64,000 bases of DNA, taken from NCBI GenBank assembly GCA_021771675.1, contig JAETOP010000003.1, positions 19,011 through 83,010 of the forward strand, in the 5' to 3' direction. Each line of letters opens with the position of its first letter. Position 1 is the stretch's first letter. A program made the position numbers and the translations under genes. The notes below the pieces were generated by a model. The model was given only the letters and a program-made list of their open reading frames with translations, was not told where the DNA came from and ran no database searches. Positions 51,890 to 60,225 of this stretch are shown here, in pieces. The stretch is from Oscillospiraceae bacterium. Its GTDB lineage: Bacteria > Bacillota_A > Clostridia > Oscillospirales > Oscillospiraceae.

Positions 51890-51971
51890 TACAGTATAAC
51901 GAATCAGCAGAGCAAAAGGATAGCCCGCCCTGAAAATTTTATTGTGTTTATCACAGCGCTTATATAAACAA

Positions 51972-52003
51972 TCAGGGCCTTTCCGGAAACGGAAAGGCCC
52001 TGA
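51972..52003 (-). terminator. Terminator of the PspC-domain gene
   Basis: TCAGGGCCTTTCCG and CGGAAAGGCCCTGA pair perfectly (14 bp) around GAAA, 12 bases beyond the pspC stop. A short T-rich stretch follows on the minus strand. Confidence 0.8.
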
Positions 52004-52015
52004 CGCATTTTCGCA

Positions 52016-52201
52016 TTAGTTCTCCTTGGGGATGATGATGGCCGAGGCCAAATAGGCCAGGATGCCGCTTCCGCCGATGCAGGCCAGAATCACGAAGCCC
52101 AGGCGGATCAGGGTGGGGTCAATGTTAAAATACTGGCCAATGCCTGCGCAGACACCGCAGAGCATTTTGCCGTTTTCCACACGGGTAAGTCTCTTTTCCA
52201 T
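52016..52201 (-). CDS. PspC-domain small membrane protein
   Basis: A 61-residue protein that is nearly all PspC domain. RLTRVENGKMLCGVCAGIGQYFNIDPTLIRLGFVI is the family core and a single helix ends in AIIIPKEN. In enterobacteria PspC senses envelope stress; in Bacillota such free small PspC proteins have unclear roles, possibly as parts of LiaR-like responses. The C-G-V-C-A-G-I motif is intact. It is followed by a terminator and stands alone. The 139-base gap upstream shows no gene. Confidence 0.92.
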   Translation of the reverse strand: MEKRLTRVENGKMLCGVCAGIGQYFNIDPTLIRLGFVILACIGGSGILAYLASAIIIPKEN

Positions 52202-52340
52202 AATCTTTTCTCCTTCACATTTTTTGGAAACCCTGAATCAATCCTCTGTGGCTGGGGGTGAATCTTTTGCCGCCGGCCCTTGCCGGTTTTATCAGAGCTT
52301 CCTCTTGATTTATAATCCTAACCGCTTATCCAGCGTTGCT

Positions 52341-53189
52341 TTACAGAAATTCAGTTTCCTCGGGCTGAGTGCCGGCTTCCTCCGGCTTGACGGGAGGCTC
52401 CTCGGGGGCAGCGGAGTGCGCTTCGGGGGTGGCAGCCGGTTCCTGAGGTTCCGATTCCGCCTCCGGCGCTTCCTGGGGCTTAGGAGGCTGCTGCTTCTTC
52501 TCGAATTTCTCCATGGCGTCCTGGAAATCCTTGCTCAGACTGTCCATCTTGCGGCTGAAAACCATTCCGGCGGCGGTGATGTTTTTCTTCACCGTGTCGG
52601 AAATGTTGCCCATATCGTGCTCCGCCGCAAATTTTCCGGCGGCCTGCTGGATTTCCTCGGAGCCCTCAGCCACAGTGTTCACAATCCCCTGGCCGATCTT
52701 TCTGGCTGCGTCCAGCAGGGAATCGGCGGCAGCAGTGGCATCGGGCATCCGCTCCTTCACCCGGCGGTAGAAGGTGTTAGGCTTCAGATTCAGCTCCGCC
52801 ATGGCCTGGCGAGCAGTGATCTCCCCATTTTTCCAGCGCTCCAGGATGCTGTCGAACATCTCCTCATCCACCTCGATGGGCTTGCGTCCCTTGGCGTGGC
52901 TGTCTTCCCTGGATTCGGGCTTCTCCTTCCGATCCAGCTGGAATACCTTTTTCAGAATCTCATAGGTGAAGCGGCCCTGGTCGGTGCCGGTGTCAAAATT
53001 CTCCGTCGCACTGCGGAACCGGATGCCCCGGGCCTCCAATTGCTCCAAAAGTTCCAGAAGGGAAGCGCTGTCCTTGGCCGCACAGCCCAGGTGCTCCACC
53101 GCCAGGCAGTCGCCGGTTTGCAGCTCATCAAGGAGCTTCTGGAATCCGTCGGTGGCATCCTCGCCGCCGTTATGGTAGATATACGTCAT
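52341..53189 (-). CDS. Serine-recombinase-derived protein lacking catalytic residues
   Basis: A 282-residue protein. Residues 14-90 read like the second half of a serine resolvase catalytic domain (GFQKLLDELQTGDCLAVEHLG, LLELLEQLEARGIRFRSATENFDTGTDQGRFTYEI). The first 40 residues of a resolvase, with its active serine, are absent, and the D-R-L-G-R-S arginines are replaced (EHLGCAAKD). Residues about 105-145 resemble the resolvase HTH (ITARQAMAELNLKPNTFYRRV). A helical region and a Pro/Glu-rich tail follow. It cannot recombine DNA in the known way and is probably a DNA-binding or regulatory protein. Strong promoter and AAAGGAG site. Confidence 0.75.
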   Translation of the reverse strand: MTYIYHNGGEDATDGFQKLLDELQTGDCLAVEHLGCAAKDSASLLELLEQLEARGIRFRSATENFDTGTDQGRFTYEILKKVFQLDRKEKPESREDSHAKGRKPIEVDEEMFDSILERWKNGEITARQAMAELNLKPNTFYRRVKERMPDATAAADSLLDAARKIGQGIVNTVAEGSEEIQQAAGKFAAEHDMGNISDTVKKNITAAGMVFSRKMDSLSKDFQDAMEKFEKKQQPPKPQEAPEAESEPQEPAATPEAHSAAPEEPPVKPEEAGTQPEETEFL

Positions 53190-53220
53190 AAAATATGCTC
53201 CTTTCCTTGTTTGTGAGATG

Positions 53221-53273
53221 AGTATAGCACAAGTGTTTCAATATGTCAATATATAATTTGAATTTTGAAACAC
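53221..53273 (-). promoter_or_regulatory. Strong promoter with flanking dyad upstream of the resolvase-derived gene
   Basis: Minus strand: TTGACA (53244-53249), 17 bases, TATACT (53221-53226). GTGTTTCA at 53233-53240 and TGAAACAC at 53266-53273 form an 8-bp inverted repeat around the -35, a possible operator. Confidence 0.8.
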
Positions 53274-53298
53274 ATTTTTTGACACACTTTTTATTTCA

Positions 53299-54579
53299 TC
53301 ACTCAAAGAATTCCCGGTGGAGGGCCTGGATAGCATTTGGGTAATCCGGCTCCTCCACGCCAATGACGATGTTCATCTCGTTGCTGCCCTGGTCAATGAC
53401 CCGGACGCTGATGCCTGCCGCTCCCAGGGCGGAGAACAACCGGGCGCAGATGCCGCTTTTGCCCCGCATCCCCCGGCCTACGACGGAAATCATAGCCAGG
53501 TTATCTTGAATGAGAAGGCTGTCCGGGTGGACGGCCAGGGTGATCTCCTCCCGCAGCTGCTCCCGACAGGCATCGATGGCTTCAGTGGGCGCCACCAAGC
53601 ACACGCTGCCCAGTCCCGTGGCCAGGTGCTCAAAGGGAATATTCCGCTCTTCCAGGCAGGAGAGAATCCGGCGGACGTAGCCCACCATGGAGTTGGTGTT
53701 CTCCCGCTCGATCTGGATGGTGGAGTAGTTCCGCCGTCCGGCGATGCCGGTGATGGGTGATTCCGGCTTTTCCGCCTGGGGCACAATCCAGGAGCCCGGG
53801 GCCTGAGGGCAGAAGGTGTTGCGGATATGGATGGGAATGCCGCTGCGGCGCAGAGGCAGCACGGAGTCCTCGTGGAGTACCGTCGCCCCCCGATAGGCCA
53901 GCTCCCGCAATTCCGGATAAGTAATCACCCTCATGGGAGCGGCATTGGGGACGATTCGGGGATCCGTAACCAGCATTCCGTCCACGTCCGTCCAGTTCTC
54001 ATAGACCTGGGCGTCCATGGCGCTGGCAACCAGAGCGCCGGTGATGTCGCTGCCGCCCCGGGTGAAGGTGTGAATCCGGCCGTCGGGCAGCACGCCATAG
54101 AAGCCGGGCAGCACCCCGTGGGGAAGCGAGCGGAGTTTTTCAAACAGGGCATGACGGGTCTTTACCTCGTCCAACTGGCCCTGGTCATCAAAGAACACAC
54201 AGCTCTCGGCATCCACAAAGGGCCAGCCCAGATAGGCGGCCATAATCCGTGCAGAAAAGTATTCCCCCCGGGAGGCAAGATATTCGGCACTGTGGGGTTT
54301 CTCTTTCAGCTCCTTAAAGCAGTCGCTGAGGTTCAGAGAAATTCCCAGCTCCTCAATGATTCCCTGGAAGCGGGCCTCAATTGACTCAAAATCCCGCTCT
54401 GCCCCGCTCTGCTGAAAGCGGTAGAGCAGGTCTGTGACCTTTTCGTCTCCGTCAAACCGTTTCCCCGGGGCGGACACCACCACATACCGGCGGTTGCTGT
54501 CCGCCCGGAGGATGCCTGCCACATGGCGAAACCGCGACCCACTGGCCAGGGACGTGCCCCCAAATTTTGTAACGATCAT
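53299..54579 (-). CDS. lysC: Aspartate kinase
   Basis: A 426-residue aspartokinase, the first step to lysine, threonine and methionine. VTKFGGTSLASGSRF is the ATP/aspartate motif, TRGGSDITGALVASAM the second catalytic block, and two ACT domains end the chain (NSMVGYVRRILSCLEERNIPFEHLATG; MISVVGRGMRGKSGICARLFSALGAAGISVRVIDQGSNEMNIV). The ACT pair should give feedback control by lysine or threonine. Start ATG 54579 with GGAG upstream; the longer opening lacks a site. It follows the aldehyde dehydrogenase gene by 17 bases. Confidence 0.95.
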   Translation of the reverse strand: MIVTKFGGTSLASGSRFRHVAGILRADSNRRYVVVSAPGKRFDGDEKVTDLLYRFQQSGAERDFESIEARFQGIIEELGISLNLSDCFKELKEKPHSAEYLASRGEYFSARIMAAYLGWPFVDAESCVFFDDQGQLDEVKTRHALFEKLRSLPHGVLPGFYGVLPDGRIHTFTRGGSDITGALVASAMDAQVYENWTDVDGMLVTDPRIVPNAAPMRVITYPELRELAYRGATVLHEDSVLPLRRSGIPIHIRNTFCPQAPGSWIVPQAEKPESPITGIAGRRNYSTIQIERENTNSMVGYVRRILSCLEERNIPFEHLATGLGSVCLVAPTEAIDACREQLREEITLAVHPDSLLIQDNLAMISVVGRGMRGKSGICARLFSALGAAGISVRVIDQGSNEMNIVIGVEEPDYPNAIQALHREFFE

Positions 54580-54596
54580 ATGATAACGCTCCAATC

Positions 54597-55970
54597 TTAT
54601 CTCAAAAACAGGCGGAGGAGCCGCCTGTTGAGCTTGCCGGTGTAGGGCTGGTAGCGCATGGGCAGGTCCAGCCAGCATTTTTTGTCCAGGATGGATTTCT
54701 CGTGGGAGAAGGTCTCAAAGCCGGTTTTGCCGTGGTAGGCCCCCATGCCGCTTTCGCCCACACCGCCAAAGGCCATGCCGGTAGCCAGATGAACCACCAC
54801 GTCGTTGACGCAACCGCCCCCAAAGCGGGCCCGGCCCATCACCTGCCGGATGCGGACGTTATCCCTGGAGAACAGGTACAGCGCCAGGGGCTTGGGTGCG
54901 GCATCCAGGCGATTCAAAACAGCTTCTATCCTGTCAAAGGTCAGTACCGGCAGAAGGGGGCCGAAAATTTCCTGCTCCATCACCGGGTCCTCCCAGTGGA
55001 CCTCCTCCAGCACGGTAGGGGCGATCCGGCAGCGGCCGCTGTCGGATTCTCCGCCGCAGAATACCTTTGTCCCATCCAGCAGCCCCAGCAGGCGCTGGAA
55101 ATGCTTTTCGTTGATGATTTTCCCGTAGTCCGGGTTTTCCAGGGGAGCTTCTCCAAATTGAACCTGAATCTGTTTCTTCACTTCCTGAAGGAACCGCTCC
55201 TTCACGCTGCTGTGGCAGAGGACATAATCCGGCGCCACACAGGTCTGGCCGCAGTTGAGGAATTTCCCGAAGACAATTCGTCTGGCTGCCAGAGGAATGT
55301 CCGCCGTCTCATCCACAATGCAGGGGCTCTTTCCTCCCAGCTCCAACACGGCGGGGGTCAGATGCCGGGCGCAGCGGCTGAGTACCTCTTTCCCCACGGC
55401 CTGGCTCCCGGTGAAAAACACCAGGTCGAATTTTTCGTCCAGCAGGGCGGTGTTTTCCGCCCTGCCTCCCGTGACCACCGCCACATATTCCTCCGGAAAA
55501 AGGCTCCCCAGCAGCCGGGCAATGGCGGCGCTGGCAGCGGGGGAATAGGCGCTGGGCTTGACGATGGCGGTGTTGCCTGCGGCAATGGCATCCGCCAGAG
55601 GCTCCAGAGTCAGAAGCAGCGGATAGTTCCAGGGGCTGATGATCAGTGTGTTTCCATAGGGCATGGGCTGCCGGCGGCCCCGGGACGGAAACTGGGACAG
55701 GGGAGTGCGCACTCTTTTGGCCTGGGCAAAGGAGCGGAGGTGGCGCATCAGATAGCTGATCTCCGACAGCAGCAGCCCTACCTCGCACATATAGCCCTCG
55801 TAGCCGCTCTTGCCCAAATCCGCTTCCAGCGCTTGCAGCAGTGCGGTCTCATTTTCCTTCACCCCGCGGCGCAGCCTTTTCAGCTGGGCAATCCGGAACT
55901 CCACATTCAGCGTCTGCCCCGTGGCAAAAAACCGGCGCTGCTTTTCCACGAGGGCGGTGATCTCGGCCAT
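54597..55970 (-). CDS. Aldehyde dehydrogenase (ALDH3-like)
   Basis: A 457-residue NAD(P)-dependent aldehyde dehydrogenase. LIISPWNYPLLLTLEPLADAIAAGNTAIVKPS binds cofactor, the general base lies in LELGGKSPCIVD, and the nucleophile cysteine in NCGQTCVAPDYVL. EQEIFGPLLPVLTF and the short C-terminal arm without a long oligomerisation tail fit the ALDH3/coniferyl type that acts on fatty or aromatic aldehydes. The start at 55970 has GGAGG upstream and does not overlap the DHHW gene. It shares a run of genes with lysC but no obvious pathway. Confidence 0.93.
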   Translation of the reverse strand: MAEITALVEKQRRFFATGQTLNVEFRIAQLKRLRRGVKENETALLQALEADLGKSGYEGYMCEVGLLLSEISYLMRHLRSFAQAKRVRTPLSQFPSRGRRQPMPYGNTLIISPWNYPLLLTLEPLADAIAAGNTAIVKPSAYSPAASAAIARLLGSLFPEEYVAVVTGGRAENTALLDEKFDLVFFTGSQAVGKEVLSRCARHLTPAVLELGGKSPCIVDETADIPLAARRIVFGKFLNCGQTCVAPDYVLCHSSVKERFLQEVKKQIQVQFGEAPLENPDYGKIINEKHFQRLLGLLDGTKVFCGGESDSGRCRIAPTVLEEVHWEDPVMEQEIFGPLLPVLTFDRIEAVLNRLDAAPKPLALYLFSRDNVRIRQVMGRARFGGGCVNDVVVHLATGMAFGGVGESGMGAYHGKTGFETFSHEKSILDKKCWLDLPMRYQPYTGKLNRRLLRLFLR

Positions 55971-56010
55971 ATTCTCCGCCTCCAATTCTCCTTTACCGCA
56001 TTCAACAAAT

Positions 56011-57078
56011 TTACCGCAGCAGAACAATATTAGGGTCCGTCAGAAAATTATTCAGGCTGTAAATCATCAGCACCCGGTCAAACCCCTCTGTGGCCAGGTC
56101 GGACAGAGGCTGCCGGTAATAGCGAAGGTCTGCCATGACCACCTCGGCGTAGCTTTCTGCCAGGAATGAGCCCAGGCAATTGGAGTAGGAATCCCGGATG
56201 ACCAGAAGTTTGCCTGTGGCATTGGGGTTATACAGACGGACAAGGGGATGATTGCCGTCCAGAAATACCATATAAGGGTCGGAATCGGCCAGCCTGTCCC
56301 GACAAAAGGGCTGCTGCGGGGTGTCGGATTCGGTGGTGGTATAGAAAATACCATCGCTTCCATGCCACAGTTCCATATCCTCCGGCGCTGTCAGCCACAG
56401 GGCGCTGCGGGAGTAGTTGGAGCCCCGAAAGCAGCCGGGGATTCGCTCCTGAACGAATTGCTCCCGAATCCCGCAGCCGAAATGGGACGCAATGGCCTGA
56501 TAACCGGCATAGGCGCCCTGGCTGCTCCAGTGGTGGTCGGTTCGGTAGAACAGCTCCGGTTTGTCCCGGAAGCAATCCGTCAAATCCAGAGTGTCCACAC
56601 CCACCCGGGCATAAATCTCTGCGATGATGTCATCGTCCATCCATTCTTCCCGCCCCGTCGCCCATCCGGCTGAGGGAACCAGAGCAAGGGTCATGCCGCC
56701 CTCCAGTTTCCCCGCAAAGGCTTCAATCGCCTTCAGGTTCTTTTCCAGTGTCTCCTGCTCCGGGGTCACTGGGGCCTCCACCAGGCGGCCGTCAATGCAG
56801 CGGATTTCTCCTTGCCAGCCCAGCAGGTGTTCCTTGTAGGCATCCAGGCCCACAAAGAGCTCCCGCAGCGGAATATGGTCTGCCAGCCAGCTTTCCAGGC
56901 TGTCCCCCCAGGTGCCGGAGGCAATGTCCTCCCACCGGAGCTGAGGAAATTCCGCCAGATAGCGCTTCTCCCGCCGGGAAAAATCCGCTTTGGGAATCAG
57001 AATGGTGCCCAGCAGCATCGCCAGCAGATAGGCCGCAAAGACAGCAACGGTCAGGATTTGCAGTGTACGCTTTTTCAT
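56011..57078 (-). CDS. DHHW-family protein (AlgJ/AlgX-like)
   Basis: A 355-residue exported protein. An N-terminal helix (ILTVAVFAAYLLAMLLGTILI) anchors it, and the extracellular part contains FYRTDHHWSSQGAYAGY, the DHHW motif, and LLVIRDSYSNCLGSFLA, a serine-bearing block like that of SGNH-type acyltransferases. These proteins act beside MBOAT enzymes of the AlgI type in O-acetylating extracellular polymers. The MBOAT gene is 8 bases upstream on the same strand, so they form a pair. The polymer is unknown. Confidence 0.9.
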   Translation of the reverse strand: MKKRTLQILTVAVFAAYLLAMLLGTILIPKADFSRREKRYLAEFPQLRWEDIASGTWGDSLESWLADHIPLRELFVGLDAYKEHLLGWQGEIRCIDGRLVEAPVTPEQETLEKNLKAIEAFAGKLEGGMTLALVPSAGWATGREEWMDDDIIAEIYARVGVDTLDLTDCFRDKPELFYRTDHHWSSQGAYAGYQAIASHFGCGIREQFVQERIPGCFRGSNYSRSALWLTAPEDMELWHGSDGIFYTTTESDTPQQPFCRDRLADSDPYMVFLDGNHPLVRLYNPNATGKLLVIRDSYSNCLGSFLAESYAEVVMADLRYYRQPLSDLATEGFDRVLMIYSLNNFLTDPNIVLLR

Positions 57079-57086
57079 AGAACCAC

Positions 57087-58430
57087 CTAGAATCGGAAGT
57101 AAATAAAGGGGTTATAGTTTTGCCGGGCCAGAGCCGCCGTGCACAGCAGCAGCGCTCCAAGGCCTGCCAGAAGCAGGCTGATTTCCATGGCGGCGGAATT
57201 CCGCCGCCTGCAAACCACTGTTTTTACCAACGGTGTTGCGGCGACAATCCCAACGGCCATCAGCGGCAGGGCACCCAGAATCACCGTCCTTGCCCCGGGG
57301 GAGGGAACGGGGGTGAACAGCCTGGCAAAGAACGCCGCCAGGGCGCCAAAATCCTCGAAATAGAACAGCGCCCAGCCCAGCATCACCGCAAGCATGGTGT
57401 ACACCCAGCCCACTGCCTTTGGCAATTTGGACAGAAGTCTTAGCAGGAACGTTTTTTCCCCAATCAGAAGCAGGGCGTAGTACCCGCCCCAAAGGACAAA
57501 ATTCCAACTGGCCCCATGCCATAGCCCTGTCAGCAGCCACACCACAAGCATATTCACGATCTGACGCCCCAGGCCCCGGCGGTTGCCTCCCAAGGGAATG
57601 TAAACATACTCCCGAAACCAGGTTGACAGGCTGATGTGCCATCGGCGCCAGAATTCGGTGATGCTGGTGCAGGTGTAGGGATAGTTGAAATTATCCAGAA
57701 ATTCAAAGCCAAACATCCGCCCCAGACCCATGGCCATGTGGGAGTAGCCGGAAAAGTCAAAATAAATCTGTAGGGTATAAGCCGCCAGCCCCACCCAGGC
57801 AGCCGTGGCTCCGGGCTGGGCTTGAAGCTGGTTCCACAAGCTGCCCATGGGGTTTGCCAGCAGGATTTTCTTGGAAAGGCCCACCAGAAAAAGCTCCACT
57901 CCAGAGGCAAACTGGCTAAAATTCTCCTGCCGCCGCTCCAGCTGGTGAGCAATGTCCGTGTAGCGGACAATGGGCCCGGCGATGAGCTGGGGGAACAGCG
58001 CCACATAGGTGCCAAAGTTGACAATGTTCCGCTGCACCGGGGCCTGATTGCGGTACACATCCACCAGGTAGCTCATGGACTGGAAAATGTAAAAGGAGAT
58101 GCCGATGGGCAGGGGCACCACCATTCTCCCCAGAAGCAGGGCGGAATACTTAAAAAAGCCCAGAATCAGCAGATTTACCCCAACTCCCACCGCCAGGGGA
58201 GACTTCCCACTCCCACCATGGTCACGCTGCTTTGCGATCCACAGCCCGCAAAGATGATCCAGCACGATCACGCCGATCATCAAAAACAGGTACACCGGCT
58301 CCCCCCAACCGTAAAAGAACAGGCTGAATCCCAGCAGCACCGGGTTCCGGGCCCTCCGGGGGCAGAGATAATACACCCCCAGCACTGCCGGAAGGAAAAC
58401 AAACAAGAATATGTTGGATGAAAACAGCAT
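57087..58430 (-). CDS. MBOAT-family membrane O-acyltransferase (AlgI-like)
   Basis: A 447-residue polytopic enzyme. MLFSSNIFLFVFLPAVLGVYYL is the usual AlgI start. IGISFYIFQSMSYLVDVYR, FPQLIAGPIVRY, FWRRWHISLSTWFREYVYIPLGG and the active-site histidine in LTGLWHGASWNFVLWG are canonical. It would move acetyl groups across the membrane for the DHHW/SGNH partner. I prefer ATG 58430: GAGG is 7 bases upstream, whereas ATG 58436 would stand 1 base from it. The gap before it (58437-58629) shows a hairpin and no gene. Confidence 0.93.
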   Translation of the reverse strand: MLFSSNIFLFVFLPAVLGVYYLCPRRARNPVLLGFSLFFYGWGEPVYLFLMIGVIVLDHLCGLWIAKQRDHGGSGKSPLAVGVGVNLLILGFFKYSALLLGRMVVPLPIGISFYIFQSMSYLVDVYRNQAPVQRNIVNFGTYVALFPQLIAGPIVRYTDIAHQLERRQENFSQFASGVELFLVGLSKKILLANPMGSLWNQLQAQPGATAAWVGLAAYTLQIYFDFSGYSHMAMGLGRMFGFEFLDNFNYPYTCTSITEFWRRWHISLSTWFREYVYIPLGGNRRGLGRQIVNMLVVWLLTGLWHGASWNFVLWGGYYALLLIGEKTFLLRLLSKLPKAVGWVYTMLAVMLGWALFYFEDFGALAAFFARLFTPVPSPGARTVILGALPLMAVGIVAATPLVKTVVCRRRNSAAMEISLLLAGLGALLLCTAALARQNYNPFIYFRF

Positions 58431-58538
58431 AGGCATTCCTCTTTTTGCGTGATACCGAGTTTCTTCCTTGAAAGCAATTGCAGGCTGGCATACTCACCGG
58501 CCTGCATAAAAGCGATATGATTTGCAGTAACTGTTCCG

Positions 58539-58618
58539 AAATAAATTGGACAATCCGGCTTGCCTTTTCCGCCCTGCCGCAGGTGGGAAATCCTCCGCCA
58601 GCTCTGCCCAATTTATTT
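58539..58618. other. Inverted repeat upstream of the MBOAT gene
   Basis: AAATAAATTGG (58539-58549) and CCAATTTATTT (58608-58618) pair exactly and enclose a GC-rich loop. It could end the SGNH-DUF4358 transcript or be a processing site. Confidence 0.45.
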
Positions 58619-58629
58619 TTGCACAGTTG

Positions 58630-59082
58630 CTAACCAAGGGCTGCCGTAACTGTCTGCTTCATGGCTGACGCTTCGGGGCCGATCAGCAGGGCCAGGTACA
58701 GTCCGTCGGTCACAAGCTCCGCCTTTTTAACAATGGCGTACTGATCCGGGGAATAGGATTCACACACCTCCGCCTGTGCTGCTACCCGGGTTTCCGCCAG
58801 AGCGGTGAGCTTCTCCAGAGCGGCAGAATCCTTGGCCTGAATCAGCCAAATCTCATCGACCCGCATACTGTCGTCGCAGATGGCGGTGATGGCCTGCTGG
58901 CAGTCAGCACTGTTGACCCCCAACAGGTTTAATTGAAGAGTCTCGTCCAGAACCAGCATTTCTGGCATCCTCTCCTCCAGGGAATTGTAAACGGACTGCA
59001 AATCGATGTTTTTTTCAGAACCTTTGCCGCAGGCGGTCAGGGCCAAAGCAAAAATCAGAACCAGGGAGATCATTTTTTTCAT
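58630..59082 (-). CDS. DUF4358-domain lipoprotein
   Basis: A 150-residue lipoprotein. The lipobox is LALTACGKG. The rest fits DUF4358: SVYNSLEERMPEMLVLDETLQLNLLGVNS, DEIWLIQAKDSAALEKLTALAETRVAAQAEVCESYSPDQYAIVKKAELVTDGLYLALLIG. Function is unknown, but these proteins commonly accompany AlgI/DHHW and SGNH genes in clostridia, as here. Its ATG overlaps the stop of the SGNH gene. GGAGG stands 6 bases upstream. Confidence 0.88.
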   Translation of the reverse strand: MKKMISLVLIFALALTACGKGSEKNIDLQSVYNSLEERMPEMLVLDETLQLNLLGVNSADCQQAITAICDDSMRVDEIWLIQAKDSAALEKLTALAETRVAAQAEVCESYSPDQYAIVKKAELVTDGLYLALLIGPEASAMKQTVTAALG

Positions 59083-60077
59083 GCCGCATCCTCCAAAAGC
59101 TGTGCGTAGGCATAGGCCCGCAGAACCTCCATCCAGACTGTGCTGCCCGCCTCATTCAGGTGCGCTTCGTAGTCCATGGTGTATTCCTTGGCCATGTTGT
59201 TGGTGTGATCCTCGATATAGGCGGCCAGGTCGACCACGTGGCAGCCCTTTTCGGCGGCCATCTCCGCCACCAAACAGTTGCATTGGTCGATCCTGTCGTT
59301 AAAATCGGAGAATGACAACGCATCCTGATACCAAGGGGGGCAGGTCTGAATGTAAATTTCCACCTCCGGGGATTTTTCCAGAATCCGATCCACAAGGACA
59401 GTATAACGCTGGAGAAATTCCTCCGGGGTTTGGTAGCCCACATCGTTCATGCCCAGCATGAGAAATACCTTTTTCACGTCGGAGACTGCCACGGCATCCT
59501 CCACATGGTATTCCACGCCCTGGTAATACAGGTTTATCCTGTAGGTGACGAAATTGAATACGCCGACATTTTTTCTAGCCATAAACAGAGGGTGCCCCAG
59601 AAGATTGGATTTGGTCTCATGCACCATCAGATTGGCGGAAAGAGAATCGCCAATAAAGGCCGCATCCCCCAAAAAAGCAGTGGGATCAAACTCCACCTTG
59701 GCGGGGATTCGCTTGGGGGCCTGTAGCTCGTCCCTGGGCAGCTGGAGCAGCTCCTTCCGATCCCGGGCCAGGCATCCTGCCAGGCATTCCACACTTTGGC
59801 TGCCCCAGCGGCCGGTAATTTTTGCGGTGCCCACCCCCCGGGCGGTCAGGACGCCGTCTTCCACGGACACTGCGTCCGGATTGTCGGACTCCCACTGAAC
59901 CTCCTGGGCGGGAACAGAGCCGGCATAGACAAGGGCCTGCTCCCCTACAACGGAGAAGGTGATTCTCTCGTCGGTCAGGAACAGGGTCCCACCGGCTGAC
60001 GGATGTTCGCCTTTTGCCATGGGGAAAAACAGGCTGCATATGGAAAACACCAGAAAAAAACTTAAAATCCTTTTCAC
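59079..60077 (-). CDS. SGNH/GDSL-type hydrolase with an N-terminal Ig-like domain
   Basis: A 332-residue exported protein. A signal peptide (ILSFFLVFSICSLFFPMAKG) precedes a bacterial Ig-like (BIG2-type) segment of about 75 residues (VQWESDNPDAVSVEDGVLTARGVGTAKITG). The SGNH domain has FIGDSLSANL with the nucleophile serine, VFLMLGMNDVG with the asparagine, and DYEAHLNEAG with the Asp/His pair. It may be the polymer O-acetyl transferase or esterase of the neighbouring AlgI system. The start codon is GTG 60077. First gene of the set; DUF4358 overlaps its end. Confidence 0.88.
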   Translation of the reverse strand: MKRILSFFLVFSICSLFFPMAKGEHPSAGGTLFLTDERITFSVVGEQALVYAGSVPAQEVQWESDNPDAVSVEDGVLTARGVGTAKITGRWGSQSVECLAGCLARDRKELLQLPRDELQAPKRIPAKVEFDPTAFLGDAAFIGDSLSANLMVHETKSNLLGHPLFMARKNVGVFNFVTYRINLYYQGVEYHVEDAVAVSDVKKVFLMLGMNDVGYQTPEEFLQRYTVLVDRILEKSPEVEIYIQTCPPWYQDALSFSDFNDRIDQCNCLVAEMAAEKGCHVVDLAAYIEDHTNNMAKEYTMDYEAHLNEAGSTVWMEVLRAYAYAQLLEDAA

Positions 60078-60190
60078 AAAGCTACCCCCTTCCGGTCACA
60101 TCACAAGAGGAATTATACCGGATATTCCGGTAGATTGCAAGAGGAATTCCCATTTTTCCTCTGAAAGGGATGGAGAATGTTGAACGCAGA

Positions 60191-60221
60191 AAACCCGCCA
60201 GGGATTTCTGCCTGGCGGGTT
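60191..60221 (-). terminator. Intrinsic terminator of rny
   Basis: Minus strand: AACCCGCCAGG and CCTGGCGGGTTT pair around a 8-base loop and run into TTTTC, a few bases after the stop. Confidence 0.85.
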
Positions 60222-60225
60222 CCAA

